Source: Scalesia atractyloides
Lineage: Eukaryota > Streptophyta > Magnoliopsida > Asterales > Asteraceae
Direction: 5' to 3'
Assembly (NCBI GenBank): GCA_947069175.1
Contig: CAMTDV010000018.1
Location: forward strand, 45,086,869-45,150,868
DNA length: 64,000 nucleotides
The notes below the pieces were generated by a model. The model was given only the letters and a program-made list of their open reading frames with translations, was not told where the DNA came from and did no database searches. Made by a program: the position numbers and the translations under genes. Below, piece after piece: positions 45,262 through 56,580 of this stretch (within the stretch, counting starts at the first letter, position 1; every line of letters begins with the position of its first letter).

Positions 45262-46758
45262 CAGATGCGCTAAGTAGGAAGGATCGAATTAAGCCCCTTC
45301 GAGTGAGATCCTTGGGAATCATCGTGCAGACAAGTTTAATAGATCAAATCTGGAACGCGCAGATGCAAGCCCTGAAGGAAGCCAGTTACCCGGTGAAGGA
45401 TTGCATGGGAACGAGAAAAGTTTTGTGAGAAAACGGATGAGGTGTTGTACTTTAAAAATAGAGTGTGGATTCCTGCACATTCGGAGCTGAGACAATTAAT
45501 AATGGACGAGGCTCATAAATCGAAATATTCGATTCATCCCGGTACAGATAAGATGTAGCATGACCTGAAAGAGTTTTATTGGTGGCCGGGAATGAAAAAG
45601 GACGTGGCCGAATACGTGAGCCAATGCTTGACTTGTGCGCGAGTCAAGGCTGAGTATCAGAAACCCTCGAGAATATTGCAACAACCCGAGATACCTCAGT
45701 GGAAGTGGGAACAAATCACGATGGATTTCGTGACCCGTCTTCCAAAAACGCCTCGTGGTCATGATGCGATCTGGGTAGTCGTAGATCGATTGACCAAATC
45801 CGCACATTTTATTCCGATCCGTATGACTTTTAAGACCGACCAGTTGGCCGAAATTTATACTAACGAGATAGTAGCTAGACATGGTGTCCCGTTTGCTATT
45901 ATTTCTGACTGAGACAGCCACTTTACTTCGCGATACTGGCAGAAACTACAAGAGGCTTTGAGGACGCGAATCGATTTAAGCACTGCTTATCATCCCCAAA
46001 TCGATGGCCAATCGGAACGCACGATTCAGACACTAGAGGACTTGCTGCGTGCTTGTGTCCTGGACTTTGGAGGAAGTTGGGACAAGCATCTCCCACTAGT
46101 GGAATTCTCGTATAACAATAGTTACCATGGTAGCATTGAAGCAGCCCAGTATGAGGCCCTCTATGGTCGAAAGTATCGATCCCCACTTTGCTGGGCCGAA
46201 GTGGGTGACACTCAACTGACGGGATCTGAACTAGTTCAGGAAACGACCTAGAAGGTCCATCAGATTCAAAAGCGTTTACAAGCCGCTCAGAGCCGACAGA
46301 AGAGCTGGGCTGATGTACGCAGAAAACCATTATCGTGCAAAGTAGGTGAACGAGTTTTGTTAAAGGTATCGCCGTGGAAACGCGTTATCCGATATGGAAA
46401 GTCAGGAAAGCTAGCCCCGCGCTACATTGGGCCATACGAGATCCTAGCCAAGGTAGGTCCGGTAGCGTATCGGTTGAAGTTACCAACTGAACTTAGTGCC
46501 ATTCACGATGTCTTCCATGTATCAAACCTGAAAAAATGCCTATCAGGCGAAGCTACCCAGGTACCTTTGGAAGACATACACGTTGACGATAGACTCCACT
46601 TTATGGAAGACCCGGTGGAAATAGTTGATGGTAGGGTCAAACAATTAAGACACAACAAAATTTCACTGGTTAAAGTCAGGTGGAACTCTAAACAAGGACC
46701 TGAATATACCTGGGAACGAAAGGATGAATTCCGTACCCTCACCTCTTCCCTAGCGTGA
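45262..46758 (+). pseudogene. pol: Family-B integrase and chromodomain
   Basis: The zinc-binding region lies at about 45507-45660 (EAHKSKYSIHPG...CLTCARVKAEYQKPS), with Tyr or Gln codons changed to stops at 45426 and 45557. The core follows: first catalytic Asp in MDFVTRLP (45724), second in SD (45907), immediately followed by an Arg-to-stop change (45910), and Glu in GQSERTIQ (46015). The last two lie exactly 36 codons apart, the DD35E spacing. Then come FSYNNSYHGSIEAAQYEALY, a stop at 46249, the KVSPWKRVIRYG/KLAPRYIGPYEIL GPY/F module and a chromodomain-like tail (LHFMEDPVEIVDGRVKQLRH ... ISLVKVRWNSKQGPEYTWE). It ends at 46758. Such tails direct insertion to silent chromatin in related elements, which would fit the nested setting. 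Confidence 0.92.
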
Positions 46759-46764
46759 CAAAGT

Positions 46765-46800
46765 AAATTTCGGGGACGAAATTTCTTAACCATGGGAGAC
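46765..46800 (+). other. PPT-proximal hairpin and polypurine tract (family B)
   Basis: AAATTTCG-GGGA-CGAAATTT (46765-46784) is a perfect 8-bp inverted repeat with a four-base loop. ACCATGGGAGAC then touches the LTR at 46801; the tract is degraded by CAT. Confidence 0.75.
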
Positions 46801-48335
46801 TGTGATACCCATGACGAAACCAGGTACACCTTAATTGGTCCTAAACGTAAAGCATGACTAAAACTATAATTGTGCGCAAACCTTGTGAAATTTCATGACT
46901 TGTGTGTTGTGCGAAACGATATATTTTATATCTCGGAGGAATCTGAGAGCACTTCATGGTTGTCATGACACTACTAAGGACCAACGATACGAGGTTGGCG
47001 CCCTTAGCCTTGAGCAACGTGTTAAACGGAGACTTGACGTTTAACAGCGCATTAAACATTTGATGTTGATTATTAGGTTATCGGTAGCCTTATTTAAGAT
47101 TCCGAGTTCCAGGAATAACTTAGTTTTGTGCCACAGACTGTGACATAAGGTCTGAAAATAATCAAAGCCCGCACACGCAAAACGAAGCAACTCCCGGTTA
47201 GGGAAACACATTCGTTCTAGGCATAACATAAGGCAACCGAATGCAAGGAACGATCGATCAAGCTTAAAAACACTTAAACAAATGTCAAACGAGACTTTGA
47301 CGATTAAAACGTAACTGGGTTCGAATTTTAAGACGGTTATGCATAATTTTTAGAACCGAGTCTTTTGAAAGTAAGTACGCGCAAAACGGAGTCCGTCACG
47401 CAAATCGAGAACGCACGCAGGACTCGAAAACAAACCTATACTTATCCGGAAGATAAATCTCATCTTTAAGCAGGCAAAACAAAACACGAGGTGGCCCTAG
47501 GGAGCCCACCTCCAAACCGCCAACCCCCCCCCCCCATGGCCATATAAATAATTTTTTTTCATTTTCTTTTAATTTTAATCAAATTCCTTCAAACTTTTCC
47601 AAGAAATCTGCTCCGAAACCCCTTCTTCTCAGCTGAATTCATCAAGAACAAGTCCTAATTCAAAGGTATTTACCTTGGTACTTATGGTTCTAAGTCCGTT
47701 TCTTCGATTAAATGCGATTTCTAGCCGAAAACGCTTTTTAGTCCATGAATTTAGGAGTTTTAAACAAGTTTTAGGGCTGAATATGAACACCAAATGAAAA
47801 ACCTGGTGTTATATGGGAGCTATGGTCACTAATCATTTGGGTTTGATACCATAATCAACTCTTATTTGATAAAAATCGCTTAACTATTCGATTAACCGAA
47901 AAACAATGAATTAAAGCTTGATTGATCTAGCATATTTGGATTGTACTTTATGTGTAGGTACTGAATAGAGCCTTTACACACTTCTGGGATCAATATAAAC
48001 GCTTGGAATTGGAAGAATCGCTAGGTATATGATCCGAAAACCGAATCTAGGCTAGGCAGAAAATTGTTTTGCCTATAACTTGGTCCGTGTGACTTGTATT
48101 CAGCTGAAATTTGGTGTGGAGATGTAGGGTATTGTCAGGTAGGTCCACATAAAATTTTAGAATTTGTGGAATTTTCTACTATTTTTGGTGAATTTTTAAC
48201 TGTTTTACCGAAAGAATTTCAGAAATATTATCAAACGAATTCAATAAATCACCAAATTTTACAGAGACACTAGGGAACATATGGGGAATGTTCTGGGAAA
48301 ATTTAGAGTTCAATGGTTGAGTTTTGATTTGGGTC
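46801..48335 (+). repeat. 3' LTR of the family-B element, 3'-truncated
   Basis: It starts TGTGATACCCATGACG after the PPT. The homopolymer of 12 C at 47524-47535 is followed by a TATA box (TATAAATA, 47543-47550) and a donor-like CAAAG/GTATTTACC (GT at 47666). It breaks off at about 48335 in TTTGGGTCGAAAATG, where integrase coding sequence of family A takes over (microhomology). The last ~1.8 kb of the LTR is therefore missing. Confidence 0.88.
47543..47550 (+). promoter_or_regulatory. TATA box of LTR B
   Basis: TATAAATA in GGCCATATAAATAATTTT, followed by a T/C-rich leader and a donor-like GT at 47666. The solo B LTR has a TATATATATATTTAT run and a donor at the same spacing (16790, 16926). Confidence 0.55.
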
Positions 48336-48886
48336 GAAAATGTCATTCACCTGTCTGTTGGAATGAGATTGGTGAATCTCAATTCACTAGACCTGATCTC
48401 ATTCATGATACAATGGACAAAGTCAAGACAATTCGCAAAAACCTTTTGACAGCTAGAAGCCGTCAGAAGAGTTAAGCGGACAAACGATGCAAGCCCTTGG
48501 AGTTCCAAGTCGGTGATCACGTATTCCTTAAGGTATCCCCTTGGAAAGGTATGATTAGATTTGGGAAGAAAGGAAAACTTTCGACATGATACGTTGGACC
48601 ATTTAAGATCATTGAGAGAATTGGTAAAGTGGCCTACAAACTTGAGCTACCTCCTGAAATTGGTAATGTTCATCCAACTTTCCAAGTGTCCAATCTGAAA
48701 AAGTGTTTGGCTGATGAAAACCTCCACATCCCTCTTGATGAAATTCGTTTTGATAACACGATGCATTTTGTCGAGAAACCTTTGGAAATTTTGGACCGTG
48801 AAGTCAAGAAACTCAAACGCAGACGCATATCAATTGTTAAAGTTCGTTGGGAATCCAAACGTCGCCCAGAATTTACTTGGGAATGA
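48336..48886 (+). pseudogene. pol: Family-A integrase tail and chromodomain fragment
   Basis: It starts CHSPVCWNEIGESQFTRPDL, corresponding to the KCRSPVCWNE motif in the other A copies. It runs through the KVSPWKGMIRFGKKGKL GPY/F-type module and a chromodomain-like tail (MHFVEKPLEILDREVKKLKR, then SIVKVRWESKRRPEFTWE). Stops occur at 48474 (Tyr to TAA), 48588 (Arg to TGA) and 48884. The zinc finger, all catalytic residues and everything upstream are missing because of the B-LTR junction. It lies upstream of its own PPT and LTR. Confidence 0.9.
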
Positions 48887-48941
48887 GAGGATCAAATGAA
48901 GGCGAAGTATCCACATATTTTCTCACAAGCTTCCTCTAATT

Positions 48942-48977
48942 AAATTTCGGGACGAAATTTCCTAAAGTAGGGGAGAC
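48942..48977 (+). other. PPT-proximal hairpin and polypurine tract (family A)
   Basis: AAATTTCGGGACGAAATTT at 48942-48960 is a perfect 8-bp stem with a 3-base loop. AAAGTAGGGGAGAC at 48964-48977 is the cleanest polypurine tract in the window. Confidence 0.8.
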
Positions 48978-51900
48978 TGTGACATCTGTGTAATTCAATC
49001 ATGTATCGACTTCCGAACAATTTGATGATTAATGAAACTTTGTGTTGTTTACAATTTGTATATTTACCTATGACTTTTGTGCATTTTCATTTTTTGTTCG
49101 ATTTTGACCTTTCAAACCTTTTCCGGAAGTGTAATTGCAAAACGTAATCAGTTAAACGTAACGTATAGTCCGGAATAATGAAATAAGCTAAACATACCCT
49201 AAATATCCTTTACATAACTTAGAAATAAGTTTTGAGGGGTTTGGTATGTCAAAAACAAGCTTATTCGATCACAAGGACTATTTATGACAAACTTTGAAAG
49301 TCTACCGATTCTTGTAGCGACGTACACTCCAGAACACTTACACAAGCTTAACATACCTTAAATAACATTTACATAACTTAGAATTAAGTTTTGAAGGCTT
49401 CGGTATGGCATACACACACTTTTGTAACTTTTTAGGGGCTATTTTGCAAATTCTGCGAAACTATGTCTTTTTGCGTATATCGCTATCCGGAACATGTACG
49501 GACATCCAAAAAATTATTTTGTAACCAATAAAATCTTGTATATTAATGATTGGAATGCAAAAATATCATTCGTTACGCTTTTACGGTCGCGCACGCGTTC
49601 GTTACAATTTTCGTCGTAATTAACTGAAAATCGCAACCGTACGACCAAACGAACCGACACCCGGAACATTTTTGAATATTTTCAAGTTCCCTATACTTAT
49701 TCTACCTTATGGAGCTTGAAAATCAGGTTAACGGGTGTTAGAAGTGCCAAAACACGACAAAACGCATGCAGGGGCCTGTTCTGCAAATTTCTGAAACTTG
49801 CTGCCAGACCACATGCTTACGGACCGTAAGCATTGGACCCATACGGTCTGTAAGTGTGCTCCAGCTCACCAGAAACTTGGCAACAGCTGGTTAAATGCCT
49901 CATTGACTCATCAAATGAACTTGCCACCCTAATCTATGCATTTGACAAGTGTGGGACACTAATCTATCATGTTGGTGAGTCATGGACACTTATCTTACTC
50001 CTAGAACTCCAAGAAATCTATACATACCCATGTTCTTCATTCATGAAAAATTTTAATCAACTTATCTCCTGGCACAAACTGAAGTTGCAACACTTTTGGT
50101 GATCAATCTCTGAAATCTTGGCATTCCTATAGTGTTTATAAGTGCTTTCAATCATGCTTTGCTCAATTATTGTAGTTTAATTGGATTAAAAGTCACAAAG
50201 TTTGACTTTTGTTTGACTTCCAGATTTGATCATGAATTGATCAACAGAAAATCCAATTGAACTTGTTAATATGATGATAATAAAGATGGTTACGGTCCTT
50301 AATGATCATACCGACTGATTTCCATATTTCCTAGCCATTTTGACAAGTCAAAGTTTTGGTCAAAGGCGTTAAATACGCATTTTTATGGTGGAACTGATTT
50401 CAGGTGTCAAAACCGTTTGTTTTGATATCAAAACTCTTTTACATCTTAATTAGATATGTTAAAACATGTATAAATCGTCACTCTTATTTTAGTGCTTGCT
50501 TAGAGTCGTAAGTTGAACGGTTTGACCACCGCTTTGGTGGATCTTAGGACCCAACCAAATACATATTTATGACCATAATTATAAAGGGAATAACCCTCTG
50601 AGGTTGTACCTTATGGTCATGTTGTTCGGATAACGTTATGATAATTATTTGTTATAATCATCATTGATGACCAATATGCCCTTTTTGCAAATAAATCAAC
50701 TAAGAGCATATGTAACATAAAAATTGACATACAATCTGATGTAACAACATTTATAAACTTGTTTTGGTAATTTATACTTATCATAACACAAATCTAACCA
50801 TCTGAATACATTGTTACACAAATGACGCGTTAAAGTAGCTTAAACTACCTTAACAAGTCATAACGGGTCAAAAGCACTTAGAAAACTTTTCAACTCAGAA
50901 TGTTAACTTTGTTAAACCATTGCATATGCGTTCCAACACACATTTGGTTTACAAGACCTCATTCTATCCGATTTTTGTCCCGATATTTACATAGTTAACC
51001 ATTTTTAGGACACGCTTGATTTCACGGACTCTCGATCTTGGTTTATCTTCTTGAACAAGGACTTCATTGCAACCACAAGTGAGTACATAGTCCCCTCTTT
51101 TATGTTTTATAAATGTTTTGGGGTGAAACATATTGTGCCTATAATTACTTTCGCGATTTCATGACATTATTTACATGCTTTTATTACATAGTACATATAG
51201 TACATGATTTCCATTGCATTTTGCTATGTATGTTGACTGAGCATGCTAGCACATTGATTTCAAAGATACTTTTTGCGGCATATGTTGACTTAGCATATGA
51301 GCACATTGATTTACATTACATTTTGCGATGTATGTTGACTGAGCATGCTAGCACATTGATTTCATAGACATGTCTTGCTATGTATGTTTACTGAGCATAC
51401 TAGTACATGGTTTTCAAAGACATTTTTGCTTACTTCGTTCATGACATATTTGTGAGTTGGAGATTGACTTAATATAATCATTAACTTTGATCACGCCGAC
51501 CAGTAGTATATAATGGTACCGTAGGATTGACAATCTCGTTACCACTTCTCGGGTTTGTTTGGAAGCGGCTTTAGGGAATGATAGAATCCGATGAATTGGA
51601 TAGACTTTTATCTTTATAAGGGTCTATTTGACTGTCAGCACGGTTTGAATGTGTTTGCCAACAAACTTAATGTATGTTTAAACAATAAAAGCATGACTTA
51701 TAGAACAAAACGTTTGATTATTCGAAGACATTGTTTTATACAAGACATTTCGACTATACAAGACATCGGTTTACATTTGACATTTTTGTTTAAATAAGAC
51801 GTTGTTTAGATGACATTGGTTTATAAGACATTGGTTCTTACAAGACATTTCTTTGGTTTAAACAAGACTTTTTGACGGTTGGTTTATGGCGAGTGATTTA

Positions 51901-52528
51901 AATAACGGGACGGGTGTAATATGATAAAAGCATGGTGGATACGCCGCTGGTACTTCCTATATATAAGTGTTTTTATCATATTGCATATCGTGTTGTTATC
52001 TAAATTATTTCAAACAAAGTACAAGACAAGACATTTTTATCTATGATATGATATTTTTACGAGACATGACTTACATTTTGGTTAATGATTTAACCATGCA
52101 TTATTTCTTTTATATCATTTGATTTATCTTATGATTTTATAAAAGAAAACATTTTGTAAGTATTCATGGCCACTTTTTTAACTAAGTATTCCTTTAAAAA
52201 TTCTAGGCCATGAATCCTAAACGCAAAACCTATGTTACTCACAGGCATTTTTATGCTGACGTACTTTATTTTCACATATGTTTCAGGAGCTAATGTTTGA
52301 TTGTCGAGCTTGCTACACTTAGGGCGGACTTGGGCCTTAGTGACTATAAAATCAATAAGAACAAGTTTAACTTTTATTGTATTTTCTGCTTTTGTTCCAG
52401 ACAATGTAAACAATTCTATTATATAAAACTTAACTTATTATGCCATGGTTGTTGAAACAATAGTTGTGTTACGACACTCCCCGACGATTCCGTCGCGGTT
52501 TGTAGTTTTACGCGGTCAGGGTGTGACA
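48978..52528 (+). repeat. 3' LTR of family A, full length (3551 bp)
   Basis: It starts TGTGACATCTG and ends GGTCAGGGTGTGACA. It is of the same subfamily as 4264-7849. It has the donor-like ACAA/GTGAGTACATAG (51079), the ~55-bp tandem units (51230-51420), the TATA-containing hairpin (51893-52010, loop CCTATATATAAG) and the acceptor-like TATGTTTCAG/GA (AG at 52285-52286). The right flank is minus-strand A gag (52529), so the element inserted into that gene. The left target duplication is lost with the 5' end. Confidence 0.9.
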
Positions 52529-52708
52529 AGTAGCTCCCTCAGACCCAGAAAACTTGAGTGGCTTAGCTGAACAAAATTGTTTATAGTTACACTGAGCAGG
52601 TGCATTGTTGTTGTTATTGTTATTGTAAGTTTGATTTAGCTGGGTCACAAGGTGCGGAATTAAAGCCGCCATTTCGGCGTCTTGAGCAGTGTTTCGACGA
52701 GGAGGCAT
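52529..52708 (-). pseudogene. gag: Family-A gag N-terminus
   Basis: On the minus strand it starts MPPRRNTAQDAEMAALIPHL at 52708, runs through an Asn-rich stretch and CNYKQFCSAKPLKFSGSEGA, and is cut after codon 60 by the plus-strand A LTR ending at 52528. The KPLKFSGSEGAT block matches the ECKPMEFNGTEGP of family-B Gag. The start is supported by the leader and primer site directly upstream (52709-53294). The remainder of this gag is not in the window. Confidence 0.85.
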
Positions 52709-53282
52709 TCTAAAAGAAAGGAAACATGAGAGAAATTTGTGAGATTGACGTTAAATAAACATAAGGGATATTAAAAATATCGACGAAGTATAAAGATTGG
52801 GATCATTTGTTTGTTACTTAAAACTAACACATGACACAGTGACTAATCAAAGTAAATGGGTCTTCATAATGTATCGCGAAGACATGCTTTAGCCTATAAA
52901 TGGACACTCACCCCAAGAGTCCCCATTTAAGAGTGACTAGTCCGATAATGTGGATTTGTACGAACACTCTAGGCCTTAGACAGGAAACTCAGGGTACAGG
53001 CACCCACCCTTCCAGATTGCACATATTCACATTAATGAAACCCAAACTTTGACGAGATTTTGAAAACTTTGGAGGCATGCAGCCAAAAAAACAAACCATC
53101 CAAGGATAGATGATTGATTTTCAAAACGAATTTGTAATTTGTGATATTATTTTGGTAATCACCTAATAATAGGTGATGGTATTGTTTTAAAATCTAAAGG
53201 CAAGTAAACTAGCGTTAGGGTCCTAGGAAGGTTATAGTCTAGGTCAAAGCATTACTAATAACCTAATTCCCTATAACCATTG
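52709..53282 (-). mobile_element. 5' leader of a minus-strand family-A element
   Basis: Untranslated sequence between primer site and gag ATG. Directly before the ATG the minus strand reads TTTCCTTTCTTTTAG/A, a strong acceptor-like motif (AG at 52711-52710). A possible donor TTTTAA/GTAACAA lies at 52817, which would give a 108-nt intron. The distal part matches 7856-8307. Confidence 0.75.
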
Positions 53283-53294
53283 TCTCTGATACCA
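53283..53294 (-). other. Primer-binding site, family A
   Basis: The plus strand reads TCTCTGATACCA, minus TGGTATCAGAGA, one base off the iMet site at its far end. A three-base spacer separates it from the LTR end at 53298. Confidence 0.85.
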
Positions 53295-53297
53295 ATC

Positions 53298-56200
53298 TGT
53301 AACACCCAAAATCGCGTAATACAACACACGCGGTGGTAACACTTGGGGAGTCATGTTACAAATTGTTTCACAACAAATGGTTTTTAAAGATTTGTTTTGG
53401 ATTATCGAATTACATTGTCTTGGAATATTGGAAATAAAATACAATCAAATTGTCTTTCATTTTTAAAGTTACTAAAGCCAAGTCCGTCCAATGTGAAGCA
53501 TGCTCAAATCAAACAGAAGCACCTGAAACACATGTGAAAATAGGTACGTCAGCATAAAAATGTTTGTGAGTAACATAGGTTTTTGTTGATGAGGATTCAT
53601 GGCTTTGGTTTGTTAAAAGAAATGTTTAACTAAAAGTAGCCAACGAACCTTTGTAAAAATGTTTTCTTTTATATAATCATATGAAAATGAAATGATTTAA
53701 AAGAATGATGCATGGTTAACTTAATAACCAAAATATGTCTTTTGTAAAGTAGTCATGTCTTTGTATGAAATGTGTCGTGTCTTTGTATAAAAAGTATCAT
53801 GTCCTTGTTTAAATATATTATATGTAAAACAATGCCTTGTGAAAAATACATCATGTCTTTGTATAACCAAGTGTTATGTATAAACTAATGTCATGTTTAA
53901 CAATGTTAGGTAATATCCAATGTCTTGTATGGCAAGTAAAAAGTCTTTACTCAAACCACATGTAATAGTGTCATGTATAACCAAATGTCTTGTGTAACCG
54001 AATGTCGTGTACAAAACAATGTCTTTGAATAAACAAACGTTTAAATCAAAAGTTATCTTTTGAAAACCATTGCTTTTATTGATATAAACATTTATGTGGT
54101 TTGTTATTCGAATACATTCAAGCTTTGTCATTTGTCGGATAACCCTTATAAGGACAAAGGTTTATCAATTGTTCATCGGACTTTATCATTCCCCAATGGA
54201 TACTTCCAAACAAACTAGGAAGCGGGAATGAGGTTATGAAACCTATGGTACCATGACATACTACCGGTCAGCGGGGTAATGTTTATGAATGTATTTTGTT
54301 TCGTTTAACATACCAAAATGTCGTAATCAATGTAAGTATGTCATGTAAAATGTCTTTGTAAACCATGTAGTAGTAAAAAGTTCACGAAATCAAGGTGCAA
54401 GATATGATAAGTCAACATATGAAGCAAAAAGGATCCTTGAAATCAATGTGCTAAGCATGCTAAGTCAACATACGAAGCAAAATGCAATTAAAATCATATA
54501 TTATATGTACTATGTAATCAAAGCATGTATAATGTAAGGAAAAAAGAAAGAAGTTATATGCACATGTGTATCACCCCCAAAACATTTGAAAATGTAAAAG
54601 AGGGGACTATGTACTCACTTGGGATTGCAATGTAAATCTTGGATCAAAGAACAAACAAGCTCAAGAGTCCGAGAATTCAAACGTGTCCTAAAATCTGATA
54701 ACTATGTAAATGTCGGACTTTAATCGGTGGATCGGATAGAATGAGGTATTGTAAACCAAATGTGTGTTGGAACTCATACAAAATGGTTTAACAAAGTCTA
54801 CATTCTGATTTGAGATGAAACCTAAGTGCTTTTGACCCGTTATGACTCGTTAAGGTAGTTTACACTACGTTAACGGATCATTTGCGTAAATACGTGTTCA
54901 AATGGTTAGATATGTGTTCTAATAAGTCTTATATGAGAAAATAAGTTTAATATAGTTGTAAATTCAGTTTATATGTCAAAACTTGGGTTGCATAGGTTTA
55001 AAGTTGATTTATGCGCAAAAAAGGCATTTTGGTCATTTATAAAGGCACAATAAACGAGTTAACATAACACTAACCAAATGATGTGACCATAAGGTATAAC
55101 CTCAGAGGGTATTCCCTATCAACTATGGTCACAAATATGTGTTTGGTCGGATCCTAAGATCGACCAAACGGGTCGGATTCGAATGTCAAAGCGGTGGTCA
55201 AGACCGCTCGACTTACGACTCTAAATAAGCACTAAACTAAAAGTGACGAGTTAGACATGTCAAAACATGTCTAACTAAGCTATAAAAATGTTTTGGTATC
55301 AAAACTTGGTGTTTTGATACCCGAAAATAGTTTTGTCACAAAATGCACATAATGCGCATTTTGACGAAACTTTGACTCGTCATTTCGACTAGTAAACGTG
55401 GTAATCAGTAGCGTGATCATTAAGGATCATAACCATCGTGATTACGATCACGTTGCAAAGTTCAATTCAACTTTGCTTTGACCAATTCATGGTTAGAACT
55501 GAAAGTCAAACAGAAAGTCAAACTGTTTGACTTTTATCTCAAATAAGCTAAAAGAAATAAACAAGACTAAGAGAGCACTTACTTGTGTTTGAAGAACACT
55601 TGAAGAGCTCAAGGAGGAAGAATTCCCAGTTAGGAAGCCTCCAACAATGTGGTAGCCTCCAAGTAGAGCAAAAGAGGAAGAAGAAGTGAATGAACACGTT
55701 GAAATGCCCAAAAATTCAATCTATTTATACTAATCTTGGAGCCATAAAATCAACACACGTGTCCCTTGAGGTGTCATGATCATGGGAGGGTATTAACACA
55801 TGTCCAAAGCAGGAACAATGCTGGAAAATTCGAATGCTTGGTGTCCAAGGGAGAGAACAAGAGGCTGCCAACAAAACAGTTGTTCTGGCACCTGGATGCG
55901 GACCGTATGGACTTTTGGATGCGGTGCGCATCCACCCTTACTAGCACCAAGTTTCAAAAATTGGCAGAACAGGCACCCGAACTCGTTTTATCACGTTTTG
56001 GAACTTCTAACACCCGTTAACCTGATCTTTAAGCTTTATAAGGATGATAAAGCTTTGGGAACTTGAAATATGCTCAAAAATGTCTCGTTCGGTTGTACGG
56101 TTGCGTTTTTTGGTTAATTATGATGGAAGTTGTAACGAACGCGGAAACGATTCAAATTGCAAAACAAAAGGTATTTTTGCATTCCCATCACTAAAATAAC

Positions 56201-56580
56201 ATATTTTACTAATTACAAAAATTTTTGGATGTACGGATAAGGTCTGAACATAGAATATACGCGAGTTCGCATACTTTCGTAGTTTTTGACGGTTTTAGTC
56301 CCTGTGACCAAATAAGCATATTTTCACACACCAAACCCTCCAAAACATATTTCTAAGCTATGTTAAGGGTATTTAGGGTATTTTTAGCTTATGACCTTTT
56401 TCTGGAGTGTGCGTCGCTATGAGAATCGGCAGACTTTCGTAGTTTGTCATAAATAATCCATGTGATCGAATAAGCTTGTTTTTGACATACAAAACCCTTC
56501 AAAACTTATTTCTAAGTTATGTAAAGGATATTTAGAGTATGTTTAGCTTATGTCACTATTATGGAATATACGTTGCGTTA
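53298..56580 (-). repeat. 5' LTR of family A, minus strand, interrupted
   Basis: The plus strand starts TGTAACACCCAAAATCG after the primer site. It shares order and subfamily with 32805-36305 and also lacks the TATATATA hairpin. Donor-like sites lie at 54613-54622 and 55573-55582, and a TATAAATA box at 55722-55729. At 56580 (...ACGTTGCGTTA) it is interrupted by another A LTR. By comparison with 36120-36305 the missing ~190 bp of its start should lie beyond the right edge of the window. Confidence 0.88.
55722..55729 (-). promoter_or_regulatory. TATA box of LTR A
   Basis: Minus TATAAATA in TTAGTATAAATAGAT. It is followed about 145 bases downstream by the donor-like CACAA/GTAAGTGCTC (55582-55573). 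This is the best preserved copy of the pair. Confidence 0.55.

Noticed and set aside
45496..46330. Minus-strand frames of 135-141 codons opposite the B integrase
   Set aside because: They are antisense shadows of conserved integrase coding sequence.
47524..47535. Run of 12 C as a functional element or gap artefact
   Set aside because: It is a simple homopolymer in the B LTR upstream of the TATA box. It may have length errors, but nothing supports a function.
38353..48335. Intact, autonomous retrotransposon
   Set aside because: Although it has the full order from 5' LTR to 3' LTR, both LTRs are truncated, the protease active site is mutated and several stops and frameshifts interrupt gag and pol.
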